Below are positions 56,811-64,000 of a DNA stretch of 64,000 bases, one piece after another (position 1 is the stretch's first letter; every line of letters begins with the position of its first letter). Below the pieces are notes generated by a model, which searched no databases, was not told the DNA's origin, and saw only the letters and a program-made list of their open reading frames with translations. A program made the translations under genes and the position numbers. Source of the DNA: Schistocephalus solidus (lineage: Eukaryota; Platyhelminthes; Cestoda; Diphyllobothriidea; Diphyllobothriidae); assembly GCA_017591395.1 (NCBI GenBank), contig WEDG01001386.1, forward strand, positions 108,771 through 172,770, given 5' to 3'.

Positions 56811-59800
56811 TGTCTTTTTCGGCAATGTTCATCCAGAACTGGCTTAGTGACCGCCGAAGCTGTCTACGTGTGAAACGAACTTCCTTGATTCCGCTGCGTA
56901 TACCAGGCTTCATCGAGGTACAATTGCGAGAGAGCCACTGTAGCCTGAGTGGCAGGCATAAAATGGACTGCAGTTTTCTATCGGCTGCCAGTCTCCCGAG
57001 CAACGACCTTCAGCACATCCTGATAACCATGGTAACCGCAATTTTATTATGATGATAAATGCGGGAACGTACCAAGGAATTTTATCTGTCAGTGTGTCCT
57101 TAAATGCCTCTTCTCTTTCTCATATCTCAGTCAACTGTTCAAATCGGCCCTCCAGTTGTTCGTCCAACTGAGTGCATTGTCTAACGGCACTGCAGGGCCT
57201 CCATTTTTGGCGTAAAATAGACCTGTGGGACAGTAGTCATGAGCACGCAGGAACTCGAAACACCTCCATGCAAGCCTGCAGTGATCTGGTCCCCGTTTTG
57301 GACCAATGCATCTGCTGACGTGGTCCATGTTTGCGGAAACACATGACTATCGCGTTTCGAAACAAAATGATTTGTAAAATTCAGTTACACAGTAAACCTC
57401 GAATTTTCATTCGAGTCAACAGCGCAGATGCGTGGTCATTCGCCACGCCGAATGATGGACCTGAGAGATCACTTGTCGATAATAACCCAAATCAAATGCA
57501 GTACTCGTCTGTTCATCAGACAGTTATGGCGGTTCTGGCCGATGAGGGCAGAATAGCTTCTCTCAAATGCCAGAGAAAACGTGTCCTGGCAAATATGAAA
57601 TAGGCGCCGAATCAACGCTGCATTCACCTTGTAATCAAAATGCCTTGCAGAGGAGCTGGAGATAAAGAAGTGGACAATAATAACCAAATTTGCCCTAAGC
57701 CCCTGCTGTAGTCCACGTCGCCTTTAAAAACGATATTGCGCCATGTCGGTGCTGCTTAAGCGGGAACGGCAAAGCAAATGATAATATTCACTTACGAGAT
57801 ATTATGGTGTCTGTAATGACAGAGGTGAGGCGAAGGTGGGTGAGTTTTAAGACTTTTGGATAATTGTTAAAAAACCCGCTTTGAATTGAGATGAGCAGGC
57901 TACAGATATGAAGAAGTTGAGAACTAGTGGAAGTTTAAAGGAAAAAAGGAGTGTGTGACAGGAAGAATGGAACATAAAATAGAAAAAAAATTTCGTGTTC
58001 GAAATAAGGTAATCAACTGCAGTTTAAGTAGCAAGGAACAATATGAGCGGACTACTTATATGGGCTTTCAACTAGATTTCAATTGCCTCCGTCGTTAATG
58101 AATAACGTCATTTAAATCAAACGAATTTTTTGTTCATCTCTGAATTTTACTCTGCTTATCACAGCTGATAAAACAGCACCACGTATTTCATATTCCAGTG
58201 GCTATTAATGAACCAACCACACTCTTAGGAGGTGCCTAAGGATAAAGAGATAGAAAATTGGTAATCTTAGGCAAAGTTGGAGTAAAAATATGTTTTAAAG
58301 CAAGAGGGATTTGACTGGCTATCAGCGGCTTTAAAAAATTTTGAAACCTAAAATACGGGAGCATGGCCTCAGTTCAAGGCGTTTTTAACTCTAAGCCAAA
58401 GGATTTACTACGCCTCATACTTGACTCTCTTACTCATTTGCGTATAGGGCTAACTGAATACAAAACGTGAAGTACCTGTTGCGGTTCAAAACCCATCGAA
58501 ACAACTAGGGATTGCGTTATTGGGCATTAAGTTAACTGCAACACTCACAGAGGTCATATTACGCACCTTTTACGTCGAAGGAATATTTCAGTAAATGGTT
58601 TGTTGAAATGTTCTACAAATAATTCATGTGTATTTTGCCGAATCATTTCTTATATTACTTTACATTTTTTAAACAGAATCTAACGGCGGTCCACTTTGTT
58701 TTATGCAATTGTCATTTTATTTCTCATACATGGTGTTGAATCCTGGATAATTGAAGTAGAATCTTTGTTAAACTTGAAAAGTTAATTCGGCAAACACGTG
58801 TTTCTGGCAAGTCTTCATCCTGCTGAAAACATGACAGATTGACAGGGTTTATAGGCGTCTATTTGTTTATATGGATCGTTCCCACGCCGACTGCAGGACA
58901 AGTTTGGCATGTTAAGATCATTGGGACTGGTGAAGGGAGTGCGGAGGTAGTCTAAGTGGTGAGCGATGTTCGGTGGTCGAGTACGGGGAGTGAACATCAA
59001 TGTGAAGTACGTAGAGTGAACAACTAATATCAGGGGGTAGGGACGGCGAATGAAGAAAAACCGAAGTCATTGTTTGCCACGGAAGAGAGAATGCCTGTAT
59101 TAATGTCTTCTTAAAGAGCAGTGTTGACCTGGCCATGGCCTCGGCAGTTGCTAACACCCGTTGGCGTAGGACTTTAGAGAATGTGCCTCGTGTGCGCCTG
59201 ACGACGTGAAAGAATTCGTTAAGAGCGACCCGGCGATTAGTGTCAAATAGGTGGGCGATAATATAATAATAATATTGAAATAACGTTAACATTATACTTG
59301 TCTTCAAACGTGTATGGAATTTGAAAGGTATTTTGAGACTTGCAGAAGTATTTAAATGTGATTTTCCTGCTATAATCTTGGCCTGGCCATTAATTATTTA
59401 CTGGGTTGACACTTTATATAAGGAGATGTAAACATTATTACCGGATTTTTAAACTGTATAGTTTGACCTCTATTTCTCCATTTGCCTGACAAAATATTTA
59501 GAGCTCCTCTTAATTGGACTTAACTGGGGAAAATACGGGCACTGACAGCATATAGTGGACTACGCTTAATTAAAATGCTTTCAATCTCAGATAAGATCAG
59601 CTCTATAGGCATGCATCAATAAGAAAAAGTCATTTTTAATTTCCTACATAGACAAAAACAGGTCACAATGGACTAAAACGAATCTAGGAGTAAATGGAAG
59701 AATTTTTAAGACAGCGCAGATAACGCAAGGGCTCATAATGAAACGGAAACTGGGTATGCTCTGACTAAAACCCCTTTCCAGATAAGAAGTCTTCCAGTAA

Positions 59801-61974
59801 TAATATTTATTTGCCAACTTAGGTATTGCCAATTAGGTATTTGCCAATTAGGTATACTGTACCTCAGTAAAATGATGCAAGAACCATGGCGATATATGAA
59901 AAGTAACCCATAAGGTGCTGTAACAAAATGCTCATAACGAAAAATATTTTTGACCTGCGAAATACAGATATCTTGCTCGAAAAGGAGAAATTTTTCGTAG
60001 GCTTAAATTGACCAAAAATACAAATTCACTACTGTAGCCTTCGTGACTCCATAAATTACTCCAGCCCAGACTTGAAACCCACGTCATCTCCAATGTCACA
60101 GCTTTGGGGCATAAACAGACTCCAGTGTCCAAAAAGCTTTTCAGACTACTACGCATAGCTCTGAGGCATTTTCAGCGAAGTTATTGACCGGGCATCATTC
60201 AAAATTTATAAAACATTTTTGCACACAGACTCTACGTTTTTTGTCCAGCGCCGGGTGCCATTTTGCCAAGTGGTCACCAACAATCTTCCCGAATGAGTAT
60301 GCGATGGAAGTCTCGTTTTTACGCTTACGTCGTTCGCTTGCTGGCGCCTGGTTCTTTCGCTGAATTTTAAAATGTCTTATTGAAGCAAGCAGTTGGAGTG
60401 CATTTCGGTTGCATCCTTTTGGCGGGAAAGTATAGAGTAACTCCTACATGAAATTAGTACCGGTAAACATGCAGTATGTTTGACCACGAGCCCGTTTAAT
60501 CTTTTCGTATGTGTACTGCTAAACGCATAAGTGCTTCAACTCGCTCCTGGCCAGAAGCTCGAATCGTTTTTGTAGTTTCACTTAATCTGCTTCCAATTTA
60601 GTTTAAAAGGAGAATTGACGTCTTCTGTAGTTGCATTACTTCCATTATTTCCACACTTTATGTAAAATAGGATAAAATTACGTTTCAACTAAGAGTAAGT
60701 GTTACTTTTATGGGTTCAGAGAAGTTATCGTTATGTATCTGCTTATGTTTGTGTTTATACCATGTTTTGGATCACGAGCATTGTGAACCTTTCTAAAATT
60801 TTGCGAAAAACAAACCAGAATTACTAGGCTCGTTCCAATTTCCTTATTACCCGCACTTTTTGCAACATGTTCTAATTATCTGTTTGCTTCCCCAGCACAC
60901 ATGATTTTCCCTTTATTAGTTTATCAATGCGCAAATTGCATAAAACCAATACCGTGCTGGTTTTGGTACCTAATGAGAAATTATGGCTCACAAATTGCAT
61001 TTGTGTGCCGTTTAACTTTGCGTAGATGAAATCATCACTCCACAAAATTACCTTTTCTAACTCATTTTGCTAGATTCCGGTTCTACAAGTACAACATGCG
61101 CTACTGATTTGGAGCACTTTTCAACTGTCTACAATAACCCAGGTTTACTTGCCTTGAGAAGACGGAGACACGATCTCAACTACTTGCTAAATCTCGCCTC
61201 TTCGTTTATATAAAGGTGTCCTTGTTCAGGTGAACCTTTACTGTACGTAAGGCTGTCCAGTATTTGCCCCTGTGACTTTTAATACTCTTTTCGTTTTTCC
61301 GTTATTGTTAGCTATACAAAATATCGTAAAAGAAGAACTGAAAAATATCTCTTTCGGAATATTCGTTGTGGTTTTAAGTAATTATTTTTACAGCTTATCT
61401 CAATGTGTCTTTTTCTGCTTTTAATAGGAAAACATCGTACAGAGCATGTCTTTCCAAGGCTGTAGATTGGTGTAACCGATAGAGTTCCTTTTAACTTAAC
61501 TAGTATTAGGCAAGGCAGACTAAAACCCATTGTTCTTTGCAGGTGAGACGTCGTTCCTCACAGTCCACATTCCTATTCACTTCAGCGTAATACGTGTCCT
61601 ACAAATTGAGGGCTTACACTTTGTTAACTGCCAGTGATATCCTATGGCAATGCCTAATTACCTAAAAAGAGCATGTTTGGTACCACAGACGGGGTACCAG
61701 AAAACGATATTATGTATATTCCATAAAATGTCCTGTGAACCACGACAGACTTAACCACATAACCACATAATTTTTAGATCTATAGACAGCGGAACGTGTC
61801 CAAAATTGCTAAATCCGCGGATAGTAGCTCCCGTAAGTTGGAACTACGTCCTCCTGCTCCCCTTTCCATATAACCACTCTGCCCTAACATGACATCCGTG
61901 CAGTCCACCTCGTATTGTGTGAAATCTTTGAGTGTTTTTAGGTGGGAAGGTGACGGAGCAGGTCAGTTAAAACG
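56811..61974. other. Five kilobases without a recognised gene
   Basis: Contains GC-richer patches at 56800-57010, 57100-57340 and 58870-59230 whose short frames I cannot assign. The remainder is AT-rich. No RNA gene seen. Confidence 0.4.
58918..59307 (-). other. 129-residue open frame of unknown origin
   Basis: Reads IIAHLFDTNRRVALNEFF, HVVRRTRGTFSKVLRQRV and LATAEAMARS, a basic, probably helical segment that looks more protein-like than other frames nearby; the C-terminal half is Pro/Ser/His-rich and less convincing. It lies in a GC-richer patch between AT-rich flanks, so it may be part of an unidentified repeat. No motif recognised and no introns evident. Confidence 0.25.
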
Positions 61975-62910
61975 TTGTAATATCAACGATGTCCACCGTA
62001 GGCTCCACAGATGTGTGGTGCAGGGACGGTGACTTGCACTGGATTATAGTGAGGATTGACTTGCGCTCCATCTGTACTCCACTTTGTTCTAATTTCGTTT
62101 GTGCCTTCGCCACGTTGTCCGGCGCTAAGGTCATTCCAACTCTTCCGAACGTCCCAATACGATGGCCCATTCAACCGAGCAGAAAGCGTCCCGAACGACC
62201 ATCGTTTGGCCTCTCATCGCCAACCTCTAATGTTCAACCAACTGCCACGTACCGCTAAACCAAACACTTGGGCGATCACGCCAGTCCCAGTTATCCCATA
62301 CAAGTTACAAACCTCCAGTCAACATCTTTAAAATAACCGCTAAGTTTTCTCCAAAATCACGCTAAAGTATGGAAACGCCGAGCCGTCCCCGCATCTCCTC
62401 TCCATCCCCTGCCAATCAGACCACCGTCCGATCCGGCCTCACCTTCCGATGCGAAGCAAGCACATCGCCGACGAACTGATGCACCCGCCTCGACGCTAAG
62501 TCGCACCGCAAATTTCAGGCTTCAACGACCCTTCTTAACCAGAATCAAAGTCGCGAGCCGGGCCTGGAAAATCAATGAATGGGAAGACAGATCGACGCCC
62601 ACCTCAGCACATGTCCCCAGAAAATAACCCAACGCAGCTCGACACCAAAGGCCATGACAAGAAAGACTTCAAACAGACGGCCGATTCTAGTCTCTTCTGA
62701 CTTCAGAGAAGGTCGCCCCGCGACCCTTATGGCACCCGACCCGCCGCATTCGAGCCGTCCGACCGCTTCCGCCCGGTAGGAACGTGGATAACGCTGGGAC
62801 CAGCTGCCTGCGTCCGTTCGCAAACTGGTCTTCCATTCTCTTGGCATCGGCTCGAAGGAGTGGAGAATATGCAGATGCAGTGAGATTCTTTCCCCTAATT
62901 TGATCATAGG
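61975..62910. other. GC-rich block, probably repeat-derived
   Basis: A 0.9-kb island of high GC in AT-rich surroundings, with overlapping open frames on both strands (62056-62331 plus, 62572-62913 minus) that shadow one another. No family motif recognised. Its sharp composition change suggests an inserted or old repeat sequence rather than a host gene. Confidence 0.35.
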
Positions 62911-63769
62911 CAAGTCACCATCCGTGATCGGCAGTATGTGTGAGACACACTGTTGCAGAAATTAACTTCAACCAATGTTACTTCTCGGACATATTGTTAT
63001 CTCTTTCTAGGTTACTTACAATAACTCCTAAGCGCTCCTGGTTTGTGGTCATTTTGGGATTAAATCATCTATAGTAACAGACGAGTGAGTCCTGTAACCC
63101 GATCTGTGTGCGCTTAATAGCAAAGAGCTATGTTTTTATAATTGTATTAAAGTTTACGTCCGGAAATGTTGAGTCGAAATACCAAAGGACTGGTTTGTTT
63201 CTGAATTTTCCGATTCCATCTGATGTCGAAACCAGATGAGAAATTGTAATTTTTCACCTTTTGCATGCAAATCATTCTCTGTGGAACGCATTCAATAAAT
63301 TTGATGTTGTATGTTGCTCAACGGCAATGTTCTCACGAATTTCCAAAAACGCATTTAAGCGATTTGTTTCAAAAAGTCTCAACGCAGATAAGAAGATCCG
63401 GTAAATAAATTAAATGATTGTTGGTCATAGCGTTGTGACGATAGCGCACAAACTCTAAATTCAAAAATCCTACCGATTGCTAGAAATGTACCAAAAATCA
63501 CGCAAGCAAAAATAAACCTTTAAGGATGTTGATCGAGGTTTTTCAAGAGAGGGCTGCAGGACAACCAATAATCAGTTAAGTTTGCAAAAACTTACGTTAC
63601 CACGAAACGTCAATTGAAAACATACATTGCGATAATTCAACACGACGCCATTGTAATTACATGGAAAATGAACTCCTGAGCTATATACAGAGTTAATATG
63701 TATTAAGGAAGGGGAAGACTTAGTCCCAATCATCGCGTTCCTTGCCACCGCCTCCGTGAATGAGCCAGC
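62911..63769. other. Unassigned AT-rich spacer
   Basis: No feature recognised. Confidence 0.4.
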
Positions 63770-63900
63770 GTGCTGAGGACGTGGAGATGGGCAAAGCGGG
63801 GATAGATGATTTCGGGTCAAACTCCCGCAGTGTGTGGAACTGGTATCAAGGTGATGAAACGGCGTGCGGTTCCCACCCGAGTCGGCCAGGGAAAACAGAC
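63770..63900 (+). repeat. tRNA-derived SINE-like unit
   Basis: An A-box-like GTGGAGATGGGCAAAGCG (63781-63798) and B box GGGTCAAACTCCC (63814-63826). The body CCCACCCGAGTCGGCC resembles the unit at 30.07 kb on the minus strand. Acceptor ends do not pair. The 3' end may lie beyond 63900. Confidence 0.5.
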
Positions 63901-64000
63901 TGCATGCTCTTTAAACGCTCCGTTACAGCGGAACTTAATCCCAACGCCCACCTAACCACACCCATCCTCTAACAAACCTAAACCAAAGCTTCGATTTCAA

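Noticed and set aside
1..64000. CRISPR array, prokaryotic operon or prophage
   Set aside because: No regularly spaced repeats and no bacterial genes; all recognisable coding sequence is eukaryotic retroelement or intron-bearing.

Overview
This is eukaryotic nuclear DNA dominated by transposable elements. I recognise no intact host protein-coding gene, and there is no operon-like layout. The mix is CR1/Jockey-type LINEs, Penelope-like element (PLE) remnants with a GIY-YIG nuclease, tRNA-headed SINE-like repeats (one carrying a hammerhead-like fold) and one decayed gene with four 34-47 bp GT-AG introns. Together these suggest a parasitic flatworm, perhaps a tapeworm. The organism is an inference; no species can be read from the sequence.

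Layout. 1-2940: rearranged minus-strand LINE A. 2947-4191: a tRNA-like head and two 509-bp direct repeats. 4670-5690: an intron-bearing pseudogene resembling the DUF4806 family (minus). 5935-12510: plus-strand LINE E fragments with minus-strand LINE B (6301-10650) lying between them. 12610-13030: an ORF1 fragment. 13445-17466 (plus, LINE H) and 19293-23770 (minus, LINE C): a tail-to-tail pair from one subfamily. 24880-25985: a LINE C-terminal/3' UTR fragment (LINE F). 26-31 kb: AT-rich DNA with a short dispersed repeat, an old tandem duplication and a SINE. 31.84-33.3 kb: a very decayed LINE (I). 33.3-43 kb: mostly featureless, with short repeats. 43.2-43.9 and 46.95-48.2 kb: two PLE remnants. 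49.5-54.02 kb: LINE D, the longest and one of the best preserved, with a foreign segment in its 3' UTR. 54.0-54.6 kb: a tRNA-like head and a 114-bp tandem repeat. 56.57-56.81 kb: a SINE-like unit with a tRNA-like promoter followed by a type I hammerhead fold. 57-64 kb: mostly unassigned, with a GC-rich block at 62 kb and a last tRNA-like unit at 63.8 kb.

How the parts relate. The LINEs encode ORF1 (N-terminal CxxC and coiled coil in three families; C-terminal RRM-like region) and ORF2 (endonuclease plus reverse transcriptase). Every copy seen is broken. The SINE-like units have no proteins and would need LINE or PLE enzymes. Two patterns stand out: tRNA-like sequences sit head-to-head against the 5' ends of all four minus-strand LINEs whose 5' end is visible, and the hammerhead fold follows a tRNA-like promoter as in schistosome Sm-alpha SINEs.
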